DNA of 64,000 nt, taken from contig NC_016620.1 of NCBI RefSeq assembly GCF_000210915.2, forward strand, positions 1,054,001 through 1,118,000, read 5' to 3'. This DNA comes from Halobacteriovorax marinus SJ. Lineage in GTDB: Bacteria; Bdellovibrionota; Bacteriovoracia; Bacteriovoracales; Bacteriovoracaceae. Positions 43,662 through 51,676 of the stretch are shown piece after piece. Below the pieces are notes generated by a model. The model was not told the origin of the DNA. It did not search any database and was given only the letters and a program-made list of their open reading frames with translations. The first letter of the stretch is position 1, and the number at the start of each line of letters is the position of its first letter. The translations under genes and the position numbers were made by a program.

Positions 43662-44332
43662 TGCCAATTCTTAGAGCTTAAATTCTTCCAATTTACTAAG
43701 GCCTCCTTGGCCTTTTCTTCTAGATCATTTAGAGAACTTTCTAATTCCACTTGATAGCTTTCGAAGTTTTCTGAACTACTTGCAACGATTGGCTTACCGT
43801 ATAGTACAACAATTCGGCTAAAGGGTTTTGGAAGTCTAAATTTATCCCAACTATTAAAGCTCCAATAACTCTCTGGAATAGGGAGATAGGGAATAATCAC
43901 AGTTTCAGACTTTAAGGCCATATCGACAATTCCAGGCTTCACTTTCTTAGCAGGTCCCTTTGGGCCATCAACTGTCACGGCACCTGGGTAGCCTTCTTTG
44001 AGTTTTTCAATCATCTCAAGCTTGGCCTCTTTGCCGTTCTTATCAACACCTTGAGCATTACGAGAGCTTCCTCTCACGACAATGGTACCTATCTTGCGAC
44101 AAGTGAAGGCAACCGGATCGGCGTCTTTAGATTTAGATACGATTACAATATGGGGATTTCCTACTTGAGCAAGAATACCGTGAAGAAGGTTCTGGTGCCA
44201 GATTCCAAGTAGGTAATTCTTATGCTTACTCTGAGACTGAGCATTCGCAATATTTTCAAGTCCAAGGTACTTATAGCGATAGCTTGCGCTAAATGCCTTA
44301 GCGATAAAATAAATTATATAGGAAAGAAACAT
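43649..44332 (-). CDS. DUF374 lysophospholipid acyltransferase-like protein
   Basis: 227 residues. The domain runs from LLGIWHQNLLHGILAQ (the variant His motif) through HIVIVSKSKDADPVAFTCRK and VVRGSSRNAQG to TVDGPKGPAKKVKPGIVDMA. These are the hallmarks of DUF374, a relative of PlsC/LpxL acyltransferases. A single N-terminal hydrophobic stretch anchors it. Likely role: acyl transfer to a lipid or lipid A-type acceptor. Its leader contains a perfect hairpin. Overlaps the barrel gene by 13 bp. Confidence 0.85.
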   Translation of the reverse strand: MFLSYIIYFIAKAFSASYRYKYLGLENIANAQSQSKHKNYLLGIWHQNLLHGILAQVGNPHIVIVSKSKDADPVAFTCRKIGTIVVRGSSRNAQGVDKNGKEAKLEMIEKLKEGYPGAVTVDGPKGPAKKVKPGIVDMALKSETVIIPYLPIPESYWSFNSWDKFRLPKPFSRIVVLYGKPIVASSSENFESYQVELESSLNDLEEKAKEALVNWKNLSSKNWHQNK

Positions 44333-44343
44333 TGAAACTCCGA

Positions 44344-44370
44344 GTTGCTTTTCTAGTATAGTAAAGCAAC
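44344..44370 (-). other. Hairpin between RRM and DUF374 genes
   Basis: Perfect 8-bp stem GTTGCTTT / AAAGCAAC with an 11-base loop. On the minus strand it lies after the RRM gene and just before the CGGAG ribosome site of the DUF374 gene, without a T run, so it may be a processing or leader structure and not a terminator. Confidence 0.4.
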
Positions 44371-44386
44371 CGAAGTAAGCTTGAAA

Positions 44387-44845
44387 CTATTTATTTCTTA
44401 AATGGTTAAAAAGGTGGTGAAGACCTTCTTTACTATTTGTCGACTTTTCTTTTTTGATTTTAGCTTTGATTTCGTTCTTTGATGTCGCTACTTGTGGACG
44501 TTTCATTATCGCGTGCTCAGGATGAATTCTATCTTCAGCAATACTAACTTTGATCGTTCTTCCATCAACAAGTGTGCCGTTAAGCCCTTTTACAGCGTCT
44601 TTGGCGGCCTTAATTGTTTGCATCTCTACAAAGGCAATACCTTTACTTCTATCAAGCTTTTCGTCTTGAATTAAATTCACTTTTACCACATAACCAAATG
44701 GCTTAAATAATTTTAATATACCGTAGTCATTTCTCTTGTAGCTAAGATTGCCAATATAAACAACTGGCTTTTGGATATCTTCATTTATATGAAGAGTTTT
44801 CGGTTTGTTAAAGGATTTCGTAGTTTTTCCGTTAACTGGTCTCAT
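44387..44845 (-). CDS. RRM RNA-binding protein
   Basis: From the ATG with AAGGAG upstream (44845) the product has 152 residues. One RNA-recognition motif lies at about 30-110: RNP2 is VYIGNLSY, RNP1 is KGIAFVEM (normally KGFGFVxF), and AVKGLNGTLVDGRTIKV ends the fold. The C-terminus is Lys-rich (KNEIKAKIKKEKSTNSK). Such small RRM proteins are RNA chaperones, often cold-inducible, but no cold-box is obvious here. Confidence 0.9.
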   Translation of the reverse strand: MRPVNGKTTKSFNKPKTLHINEDIQKPVVYIGNLSYKRNDYGILKLFKPFGYVVKVNLIQDEKLDRSKGIAFVEMQTIKAAKDAVKGLNGTLVDGRTIKVSIAEDRIHPEHAIMKRPQVATSKNEIKAKIKKEKSTNSKEGLHHLFNHLRNK

Positions 44846-44926
44846 AATGCGCTCCTTGAATTTAAGTAGCGCTGAAACTAACATCAATTGGTAAACATTA
44901 CTAGTAAAAGGGTAGTAATTTCACCA

Positions 44927-47278
44927 TTAATAAAATGACTTCATATATCTCTTTGAAATGATCTTAAAGAGGTCTGCCTCTTCATTAGTATTGATATCAA
45001 AATTCATCGTACTTGGGTTTCCACTTGTACCAGAAGAGGAGTCCGACGACTTCTGACTCGCTAGAGAGCGGTGATTGTTAAAGAGTCTGCTCCTCCCTTC
45101 CTTTTCTAACTCTTGTCTTCTTTGTTGGAGTAGATCGGCTTCACCGATATATCCCCCTGATAGACCTTTGGGGACAGAGCGAGTGTTCTTACCTTTAAAG
45201 TTAAGAGTATTGGAATTAGCGCCTCTCTTGTTCTTTGAGTTTTTAAGAAGAGAGTTAAAGCGAGAATTAAATGAGTTTGAAGAACTTGAATTTCTAGAGT
45301 TTGAATTTGCAAAGCTCTTAAGTCCATTGCCACCACTAAACTTAACTTTGTCAGCACTTACTTTGCTCTTTGATTTAGACCAATTGATAGCGGCCATTTC
45401 ACTAGACTCATTTTCGTTTTCTGAGTCAGTATCAAAGCTTCCAATGTTGATAGAGTCAAAGCTACTTGAGCTCACACCATCTAGGTCCGATCGCTGTGCT
45501 TTAAATCTTAGAGCTTTTTTAAAGTAGTCTTTAGATTTATCTCCATACTTTATGATGATGTCATTTGCTTGGTGAGCGGCCTTTCTATTTTGAATAAGGT
45601 TTGCTCCAGAGGCCTCAATTGCTCGCGTACAAGGTGCTTGAATTTCTAGATCAATTGCCTGTGAGGAATCTATTTTAAATTGGTCAGTGAATGCTTGAAA
45701 ATCTTCAGAAGACTTTGACTTCACTCGACTCATTTTTTGTTGGCACTCTGAGAGTAGAGATTCCTTAGTGGGAAGAGCATCTCTAAGTTCACTGAGTCTC
45801 TCCATTTTAGCATCTAAGAGTGCAGCCCTATCGCTAGACATTGTTTGCAATGTCGTCTGCGCATCTTTAAAAGATTGTTGAGCAGCATCTTGTATATTCA
45901 CATCATTTTTAACTTGTTCAATTCTATCTTTAGAAAGTTGATCGTATGTTTCTTCTTGTTGTTCTTTTTGTACAATCTCAGCAACTTCCATCTGGTTGTA
46001 TTCATCTACCATCTTTACACAATCTGGAAAGTCTTGCGCCTCCGCTCCGTTGTACTCACATTCAATAGCACCATCATTTGAAGCAATGGTCTTACTACTT
46101 CCTGGATCAGCCTTAAAAAGATTTAAAAGATTTGCGAGAAAATTTCCTGGAGCAGATAGAATTTTACCTAGAAGAGATTTTGCACCATCTCCTCCAGGCA
46201 TAAGATCAGCAGTTCTTGAATTTAAAAAAGAAGTGGCGGTACAATCTTGAATCTCTTGTGCTCTCTCTTTTGCCATATCAACTGCAACGTCATTTGTAAT
46301 ATTATCTCCAGCTCTTCCTTCGATATCTTCTTGAAGATCTAGGTAAGAGGCCCTAAAGGAATCTGATGCCTGGTCAGCACCACTACCATTAGAGTCCTTA
46401 ACTTGTTGGGCCCAAGGTTTATTAGAGAGTTGCTGACATTTTTGATAGAGCTGTGATCCATCTTGAACTTCACCACCTTGAGCGCCGATAGACTGTGTAG
46501 AGATATTAGAAAATTGTGGATTATCTTGTGCTCTCATTGATTGAAAGTCTTCATCACTAATCATAGGTAGTGGAACTGAAGAGAAATTAGATTGCTCATA
46601 ACCGAGCATGGCCTTTTCTTTGTCGATCCACTGTGATTGTAATTGATCGTGGTGGGCATAGATGATTGTAGGACTCCCATCGGCCATGAGTTTTAATAAT
46701 TTCTCTGGCAGAGTTCCATTGGGAACTGCAAAGCAGCCATGACTTCTTCCGTTTCTTGTGCCTTCGGGGAGATTGAATCTCACATACGCTGAATTGTGAA
46801 ATATAATAAGTCTTTCGTAAGCATTATCATTTTCACCAGGATCTAGCCCGTAGAGGAACATTGCTTTTGAAAACTTACTCCAGTTTTTCCTTGTTCCTGT
46901 TTTATAAAAACCTAGTGAAGACTTTTTAGTTCCATTTGTATTTGAAAAGTATTGTGACATCAACTCCCCAGTTCTCGCACCATGGGAAACAGGAACATTG
47001 TATAGAAATCTTCCCTGCGAAAGATCGAAGAAGTACCATCTATGTCGATTACTAGGTTCGTTGAAATCAATTATAGAAAAAATAGGAGAGTCACTAGTTT
47101 TTCCTTGAGCTGCGAGGCTGTAGTAACCAGTGATTCCTTTTGAGAATGCATCAAAGTCTATTCCAGAGTTCTTCCCAAATTGACTATACATTTGTGACAA
47201 TGTCATATCCCAATCTTGTTGGGCGTGGGCCATTGAAAATAATAGCGAAAATAAGAGAAAAACTTTTTTTAAATACAT
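44927..47278 (-). CDS. Murein L,D-transpeptidase-family protein (YkuD_2) with long coiled extension
   Basis: 783 residues. Signal peptide KKVFLLFSLLFSMAHA. Residues ~60-220 are the catalytic domain: WYFFDLSQGRFLYNVPVSHG, SSLGFYKTGTRKNWSKF, IIFHNSAYV and the active-site GRSHGCFAVPNG with Cys182. The remaining ~550 residues are Gln/Glu/Ser-rich, partly coiled-coil, with a Ser/Asn-rich low-complexity segment (NSNSRNSSSSNSFNSRFNS) at about 650-700. The family makes or edits peptidoglycan cross-links. The extension is unusually long and could span or bind the wall. Single-gene unit. Confidence 0.88.
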   Translation of the reverse strand: MYLKKVFLLFSLLFSMAHAQQDWDMTLSQMYSQFGKNSGIDFDAFSKGITGYYSLAAQGKTSDSPIFSIIDFNEPSNRHRWYFFDLSQGRFLYNVPVSHGARTGELMSQYFSNTNGTKKSSLGFYKTGTRKNWSKFSKAMFLYGLDPGENDNAYERLIIFHNSAYVRFNLPEGTRNGRSHGCFAVPNGTLPEKLLKLMADGSPTIIYAHHDQLQSQWIDKEKAMLGYEQSNFSSVPLPMISDEDFQSMRAQDNPQFSNISTQSIGAQGGEVQDGSQLYQKCQQLSNKPWAQQVKDSNGSGADQASDSFRASYLDLQEDIEGRAGDNITNDVAVDMAKERAQEIQDCTATSFLNSRTADLMPGGDGAKSLLGKILSAPGNFLANLLNLFKADPGSSKTIASNDGAIECEYNGAEAQDFPDCVKMVDEYNQMEVAEIVQKEQQEETYDQLSKDRIEQVKNDVNIQDAAQQSFKDAQTTLQTMSSDRAALLDAKMERLSELRDALPTKESLLSECQQKMSRVKSKSSEDFQAFTDQFKIDSSQAIDLEIQAPCTRAIEASGANLIQNRKAAHQANDIIIKYGDKSKDYFKKALRFKAQRSDLDGVSSSSFDSINIGSFDTDSENENESSEMAAINWSKSKSKVSADKVKFSGGNGLKSFANSNSRNSSSSNSFNSRFNSLLKNSKNKRGANSNTLNFKGKNTRSVPKGLSGGYIGEADLLQQRRQELEKEGRSRLFNNHRSLASQKSSDSSSGTSGNPSTMNFDINTNEEADLFKIISKRYMKSFY

Positions 47279-47427
47279 AGCTATATCCTAGCTTATGTAT
47301 CGGTTTTTCCCCTATAAAGTTTAGTTATATTGGGAGGTTAGTTATTGATATTACGTGATATCAAGAGCTTCACTAGATTAAGGTAAGAGATCTTAAAGCA
47401 TGCCTTAGGACTTAAAAAATGGGCATT

Positions 47428-48240
47428 CTACTTCTGGCACTTAGGACAGTAGTAAGTTCCTCTCTGAGCAAGGTAGAGCTTCTTCACTGGAGTCTCATGG
47501 CAGAGTTGGCAAATCTTTTGATAGAAGACGACTAGGTGACCGACACCATTTCCTTTTGATCCCGTCGTATCAGCGTAGCCACCTTGAAAAGTTGTCCCAC
47601 CTGTTTGCGTGGCCCCATCAATAACTACGGCAGTGGCCTTATGCATTTTTATGATTTCATCTTTAGTGAGAGACTTATTTCTTCTAGTTGGTCTTACGCC
47701 GGCTCGAGCGCAAATTTCATTGACGATATAATTTCCCGTTCCTGCGTAGAGTTTCTGATCGAGTAGGTGAACTTTGATTTGTCGATTGGGATACTTCTTA
47801 ATTGTTGTGCTTAAATACTCTGGAGTATAGGCCTTATCTTTTAGATCAACTCCAAGCTCATCGAGTTTTTCCTGAGTTTGCAATTTATCTAATTGATACA
47901 TATGACCAAAGCGGCGCGGATCAACGTAGCTTAAATATCCACCTTTATGTTTAATGCATAGGTGATTATGTTTTACACCATTAGGATCAGTGGGTTTCTC
48001 TTTTCCTATTCTCCATCCACCAGTCATACCCAAGTGACTCAAGAGAAATTCATTCTTATCCAACTCAAAGTAGAGTAGCTTACCCTTTCTGTGAACAGCA
48101 ATAATCTTTCTACCACTCAATTCAATCGGCGTATGTGCAATCCCCGAAATCACTTTCGACTGAGTACACTCCAGCACCTTAATCGGCATGATCTCGTTTA
48201 ATTGATTCTTAATTGTTTCGACTTCGGGTAGTTCGGGCAT
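47428..48240 (-). CDS. mutM: Formamidopyrimidine-DNA glycosylase
   Basis: 270 residues. It begins MPELPEVETIKNQ with catalytic Pro2 and Glu3; GKLLYFELD has the conserved Lys; the helix-two-turn-helix region is at GTGNYIVNEICARAGVRP. The C-terminal zinc finger CQLCHETPVKK ... YYCPKCQK has all four Cys. It excises 8-oxoguanine. GGTGGA precedes the ATG. The first six codons are repeated at 52177-52194, at the other end of the accessory block. Confidence 0.95.
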   Translation of the reverse strand: MPELPEVETIKNQLNEIMPIKVLECTQSKVISGIAHTPIELSGRKIIAVHRKGKLLYFELDKNEFLLSHLGMTGGWRIGKEKPTDPNGVKHNHLCIKHKGGYLSYVDPRRFGHMYQLDKLQTQEKLDELGVDLKDKAYTPEYLSTTIKKYPNRQIKVHLLDQKLYAGTGNYIVNEICARAGVRPTRRNKSLTKDEIIKMHKATAVVIDGATQTGGTTFQGGYADTTGSKGNGVGHLVVFYQKICQLCHETPVKKLYLAQRGTYYCPKCQK

Positions 48241-48241
48241 A
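48224..48241. repeat. Left copy of an 18-bp direct repeat (mutM start)
   Basis: TCGGGTAGTTCGGGCATA, identical and in the same orientation at 52177-52194. Here it is the first codons of functional mutM on the minus strand. The two copies bound the 3.9-kb accessory block. Confidence 0.8.
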
Positions 48242-48366
48242 CATCCACCTTAATTAATTTGATAACTATTTTACCCATTTTAGATTAGGAATAAAAGATA
48301 CATCTTAAGAATAAGTATTCGATTTATATAGAATATTTTCGTAATACTTTCATTATTGCCTCTTGT

Positions 48367-48386
48367 AGTTGGTAAATTTACCAACT
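48367..48386. promoter_or_regulatory. Perfect 20-bp palindrome upstream of the toxin-antitoxin-like pair
   Basis: AGTTGGTAAATTTACCAACT is a perfect palindrome 22 bases before the TTG start of the 48409 gene. Type II toxin-antitoxin pairs are usually repressed by their own antitoxin at such a site, so this is the likely operator. TTGGTA inside it and TATATT at 48393 are spaced by 18 bases like a promoter, but that would start transcription after the ribosome site, so the promoter is probably further upstream. Confidence 0.65.
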
Positions 48387-48408
48387 GTGTGGTATATTGG
48401 AGGTAGCT

Positions 48409-48735
48409 TTGATTGAAAGACCTAGTGCTTTAGAAATTGTTGAAGCTAGTATTGAGTTTAATTTTCTAAACTATACAAAGTTAGAAATTGATTTAGCTCA
48501 TGTAAATAAAGATGGTAGGTCTTCTTACACTTGTGAAGATGTTGCTGAGATTGTTTCACATTTGTTAAATGATCTTAGACTAGAGGCCAGTGATGAGAAG
48601 AGTTTTGGTGAAGAAATCTGCTCGTACTTTGTTAGAAGTGGTGAGTTTAAAGATAAGAGATATAAACTGGTATTTTGTGTATGTAGCGATAGACCAGAAT
48701 CAATTGGAGTAATAACACTCCATAGAGTGAGGTAA
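48409..48735 (+). CDS. Putative toxin of a toxin-antitoxin-like pair
   Basis: The GGAGG at 48399-48403 lies 5 bases before TTG 48409, so I start there (108 residues) and not at the TTG inside the ribosome site. The C-terminal half (FKDKRYKLVFCVCSDRPESI then GVITLHRVR) looks like the strand-rich core of RelE-superfamily, BrnT- or DUF4258-like toxins, but no active residues can be assigned. It is followed 2 bases later by an HTH gene, the order of HigBA-type modules. The family is uncertain; the toxin call rests on context. Confidence 0.5.
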   Translation: MIERPSALEIVEASIEFNFLNYTKLEIDLAHVNKDGRSSYTCEDVAEIVSHLLNDLRLEASDEKSFGEEICSYFVRSGEFKDKRYKLVFCVCSDRPESIGVITLHRVR

Positions 48736-48737
48736 GT

Positions 48738-49016
48738 ATGAATCCTTATGAAGTAGACATTGATAAGTTACAAGAGTCTAAGGAAGTTAAAGATGAAAAA
48801 GAGCTTTTAAAATTAAAGCTTGTTTCAGCTTTTTTAAAGGCAAGTTCAAAAATGTCATCAGAAGAGATTATTTCTCTTACAGGCCTTCACAAGTCTGATC
48901 TTTCAAGACTTCGTTCGATGAACGTTAAGAGATTTACGATTGATAAGATTGTAGGGTTACTTGATGATTTAGGTTTTTCTACTAAGATCGATGTTGCTAG
49001 GAAAGAGGCTTCTTAG
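48738..49016 (+). CDS. XRE-type HTH antitoxin-like protein
   Basis: 92 residues with GAGGTAAG before ATG. KMSSEEIISLTGLHKSDLSR followed by FTIDKIVGLLDDLGFS is the HTH found in antitoxins of the HigA/HTH_37 group. A charged N-terminal segment (DEKELLKLKLVSAF) precedes it. It probably binds the 20-bp palindrome upstream and neutralises the 48409 product. Confidence 0.78.
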   Translation: MNPYEVDIDKLQESKEVKDEKELLKLKLVSAFLKASSKMSSEEIISLTGLHKSDLSRLRSMNVKRFTIDKIVGLLDDLGFSTKIDVARKEAS

Positions 49017-49086
49017 ATTGATTGGGACACCAAATATAGAGAAGTTTTGGTCAACTTTAAGCATTCTTTCGTATAAAGTTAAGTAT

Positions 49087-49260
49087 ATGGAAATTAGAAC
49101 AATAGATGAAAGTGAATATTCAAATGCAAAAGCACTCCTTTTAAAATGTTATAAAAAGCAAGCTCCGATGCATATAATTGAAAAAGAAGAAACTCTTGCA
49201 TGTGTCAAGGATGAAAGAGTTATTGGTATAGCTTCATTATGGAGGAATCAATTACCTTAG
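49087..49260 (+). pseudogene. GNAT acetyltransferase N-terminal fragment
   Basis: From ATG 49087 the frame encodes 57 residues (EIRTIDESEYSNAKALLLKC ... ERVIGIASLWRN) resembling the first two strands and helix of a GNAT domain and then stops. The acetyl-CoA-binding half is missing, so it is a remnant. The frame also runs open upstream to 48991 through the antitoxin gene. No good ribosome site. Confidence 0.5.
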
Positions 49261-49352
49261 ACCAGTCAGGTGGTAGGTTAATATACACAGTTATTAAAGA
49301 TGCTATTGTAATTAAAGTAATTAAGATTACATCTGATCACGATTATTCATAG
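49215..49352 (+). pseudogene. RelE-like toxin C-terminal remnant
   Basis: After a TGA at 49212 the frame reads SFIMEESITLDQSG and then GGRLIYTVIKDAIVIKVIKI, ending at TAG 49350-49352, which overlaps the AGGAGG site of the antitoxin gene. The segment matches the final strands of RelE/YoeB-like toxins (R-L-I-Y-x-V, V-I-K-V). The first half of the toxin is absent, replaced by GNAT-like sequence in another frame. The first ATG is at 49239. Confidence 0.5.
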
Positions 49353-49364
49353 GAGGCCAGTATT

Positions 49365-49649
49365 ATGAGTTTTAAAACTGGAAAATTGACAACAGGTAAA
49401 ATTCTAAAGGCATTTCGTAATAGATTTGGCCTTACTCAAAAAGAGGTTGCAAGTGCTGTTGGTGTATCTATCTCTAATCTGTCGGCACTAGAAAATGATA
49501 AAAGAAATATAGGTGCTGAATTAGCTGGAAGATTTTCTGTCATTTATGGAGTCAGAGTTGAAAGACTTCTATTTCCTAATGGGCTTAAAGAGTTAAAGGG
49601 CTATAAGAAGTTAGAAAGACTTAAAAGTAAGTTACAGGATGCAGCCTAA
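49365..49649 (+). CDS. XRE-family antitoxin-like regulator, orphaned
   Basis: 94 residues after a perfect AGGAGG. ILKAFRNRFGLTQKEVASAV with GVSISNLSALENDKRN is a classic HTH_3 domain; a basic C-terminus (KELKGYKKLERLKSKL) follows. Its position directly behind a toxin remnant suggests a former toxin-antitoxin module that lost its toxin. It overlaps the next frame by 11 bp. Confidence 0.82.
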   Translation: MSFKTGKLTTGKILKAFRNRFGLTQKEVASAVGVSISNLSALENDKRNIGAELAGRFSVIYGVRVERLLFPNGLKELKGYKKLERLKSKLQDAA

Positions 49650-50235
49650 TTATCAAGAAACGCAAAAACAGAAATTGGAATTAAAGACAATTGACTTTGT
49701 TGGCTTATTTGTTGTTTTTTGTTCCGTAGTTTCTATATTTGATGAACGTTATTATCTCTCTGATTTATTAAGCTCTTTTCGCTTTCAATATCTGAATTTT
49801 CTAGTTGCTTGGTTACTGTATACTTTAGTTATTCGAAAAAAAATCTTTATTGTTAGCGCATTAATTCCTATTGCTTTAAATCTTTTTTACCTTGCTCCAA
49901 CATGGATTGTGGACAAAATTGATAAAGCTGATCTGAAGATTTATTTTGCGAATTTATTAAGTAGTAATGATAAGTATGACCTTGTTATAAATGATATTCT
50001 TAAGAAAAGTCCCAACCTAGTTGTTTTACAAGAAGTTACTCAAGCTTGGGAAAAAGAATTAAGTAAATTATCAAAAAAGTATCCTTACAAAGTTGTAGTG
50101 TCTCGTGAAGATAACTTTGGAATCGCAGTCTATTCAAGTATTGAGTTTAAATCTTATAGGACATTTATAAGTTCTGCAGGGTTAGAATCATTATTGGTAG
50201 CGCTAAAAGTGTCCAATGAAAATATAACAATGTAA
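49639..50235 (+). pseudogene. Truncated membrane-bound endonuclease/exonuclease/phosphatase-family protein
   Basis: 198 residues: three membrane helices (VGLFVVFCSVVSIF, LNFLVAWLLYTLVI, IFIVSALIPIALNLFYL) followed by the start of an EEP domain (LKIYFANLLSSNDKYDLVIN, NLVVLQEVTQAWEKELSKL, GIAVYSSIEF). The frame stops just where the family continues into its His- and Asp-containing second half, so catalytic residues are missing. The first part is intact, including the QE metal-binding motif. Either a pseudogene or a shortened protein. Confidence 0.65.
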
Positions 50236-50495
50236 AAGTGAATTCTTCTTTTCTGCTCTTCAATTTCCTTAAAGCGTTGGTCATTGATTGGCCTATTCAC
50301 ATGAAGCCATACTCTTTTTACTTTTAAAGATATTGATTTTAAAAAAGATGAAATATTGAATTTTAATAAAACCATTTAATCCCCCTGATTAATTTCAGTT
50401 CGTTTCTGGTTTTATATATTGCGGATTACGTGCCAAGTTTTGAAAATTGGTATGCTTGAATGATTTTGATAGCTTATGGAAATAGAGGGTAAATT

Positions 50496-50566
50496 ATGAG
50501 AAATAAACTATCGCACTAAAGTATCGCGCGATAGTTTAAAGTATTGCATGGTTGCGATAGTTTTTT
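50496..50566 (+). other. Short open frame with alternating inverted repeats, leader-like
   Basis: GAGGG is followed 7 bases on by ATG-AGA-AAT-AAA-CTA-TCG-CAC-TAA (50496-50519). Within it AAACTATCGC (50505-50514) can pair with GCGATAGTTT at 50528-50537 or with the same sequence at 50554-50563, which runs into TTTTTT. TATCGCGCGATA (50522-50533) is itself a palindrome. This is the logic of a transcription attenuator, but no gene follows on this strand. Confidence 0.35.
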
Positions 50567-50635
50567 GGTTGTCTGTTTTTGAATGGATGACCAATACTTA
50601 ACAGGGGGAGCTAAATCAAGTAATGTTGTACTTTA

Positions 50636-50666
50636 ATAAAAAAAGAGCACCCAAATATTTGGGTGC
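50636..50666 (-). terminator. Terminator of the 50711-51514 gene
   Basis: GCACCCAAATATTTGGGTGC (50647-50666), a perfect 20-bp palindrome, followed on the minus strand by TCTTTTTTT. Confidence 0.88.
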
Positions 50667-50710
50667 CCTAAATTATATATCTTGTTTTTAATTTAATATA
50701 ATTCAATTAT

Positions 50711-51514
50711 CTAGATTCTTCCTTTCCCTTTGACAGAAATATCAGCTTCACATGAATCTTGTCCTTGGAAATCTCTTATACTACGCTTATCAACAATTTC
50801 ACAGCTCTTAAAATATTCTGAACATAAAGTTTTTGCTTGTTGAGTGGCCGCACGCAATGCTCTTTCACAGTTTTCATCAATATTAAGAAATTCATCATTT
50901 GAAGTAAAATTAGCAAAGAATTTCTTAGGTTTATACCAAGTTGATTCAAATTCTAAATAATAGGAATTAGAAAACTTAATATCTTCATAGTCTTCATTGC
51001 CTCTAAAAACTGTTTTTTCTTGCCCATCTATTTTATTCGTCAAATAAATCTTTTGCTCAGAAGGATTCAAAGAAATAGAAGTACTGAAGTAGCCACTAAA
51101 ATATCTTGACGTTGAAAACCAAGAACTATGTAGACTCGCTTCTGAAAAAGACTTTTTATCTTCATCGCATAAAATCATCCCTTGATCCACATTGTTACAA
51201 TTTTTATAGTAAATACTATTTTTGGATGTTTTATTCAAAATTTTGTTGGAATTATAGAAGAACTGAGAACTTAACCAAAAAGGCTGATGAATAACACTTG
51301 GTACACGCTCAATTTCGCGACAATAATTATCGCGATGTAATGGAGTCAAAAAGTGAACTTTAACACTTTCTTTTGAAAAACTTAGATATAAATTACAAGG
51401 AGAATGTGAACCTTTTAAAGTATAAAATCCATCGTCAAAATGATCATTTAGGCTACTGGCATAAGCAGTAAGTGAAAAAAGCGAGAATATTATTGGAATT
51501 AGTTTAGATCTCAT
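50711..51514 (-). CDS. Secreted Cys-containing protein of unknown function
   Basis: 267 residues; GGAGACACCC precedes the ATG. Signal peptide RSKLIPIIFSLFSLTAYASS. The mature chain has eight cysteines, including NNYCREI-like DNYCREIER, ENCERALRAATQQAKTLCSE and a C-terminal QDSCEAD, so several disulfides are likely. It ends in the basic VKGKGRI. I do not recognise the family. It has its own strong terminator and appears intact, unlike most genes in this block. Base composition is more AT-rich than the neighbours. Confidence 0.7.
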   Translation of the reverse strand: MRSKLIPIIFSLFSLTAYASSLNDHFDDGFYTLKGSHSPCNLYLSFSKESVKVHFLTPLHRDNYCREIERVPSVIHQPFWLSSQFFYNSNKILNKTSKNSIYYKNCNNVDQGMILCDEDKKSFSEASLHSSWFSTSRYFSGYFSTSISLNPSEQKIYLTNKIDGQEKTVFRGNEDYEDIKFSNSYYLEFESTWYKPKKFFANFTSNDEFLNIDENCERALRAATQQAKTLCSEYFKSCEIVDKRSIRDFQGQDSCEADISVKGKGRI

Positions 51515-51676
51515 ATGGGTGTCTCCTTCTATATTTTTTGAAATTTATATAAAATAAATATAAATCTGGCAAAATAATAACCTAGAGCCCCACCTTAAAT
51601 ACAGGAAAGAACATACATATTTGACTAAAATATCTACTTTTTTAGATGTCCCAATTGATAGTGCACTGTGGTGGAG

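Larger units (their letters stand above)
50236..50710. other. 475-bp stretch without a confident gene
   Basis: Contains the tail of a possible minus-strand frame (50154-50375, low support), a 7-codon open frame with inverted repeats (50496-50566), and a strong minus-strand terminator at its right end. Otherwise AT-rich with no recognisable gene. It may be the decayed middle of the accessory block. Confidence 0.5.

Noticed and set aside
45075-45527. 150-codon plus-strand frame inside the L,D-transpeptidase gene
   Set aside because: Leu/Glu-rich mirror of the Ser/Lys-rich extension; not supported by a ribosome site.
48393-48398. TATATT as -10 of the toxin-antitoxin promoter
   Set aside because: Transcription would begin after the GGAGG ribosome site at 48399-48403, leaving a leaderless mRNA; an upstream promoter is more likely.
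50154-50375. 73-codon minus-strand frame behind GGGGGA
   Set aside because: Possible ribosome site, but no recognisable domain and it overlaps the broken EEP gene; kept only as a remark.
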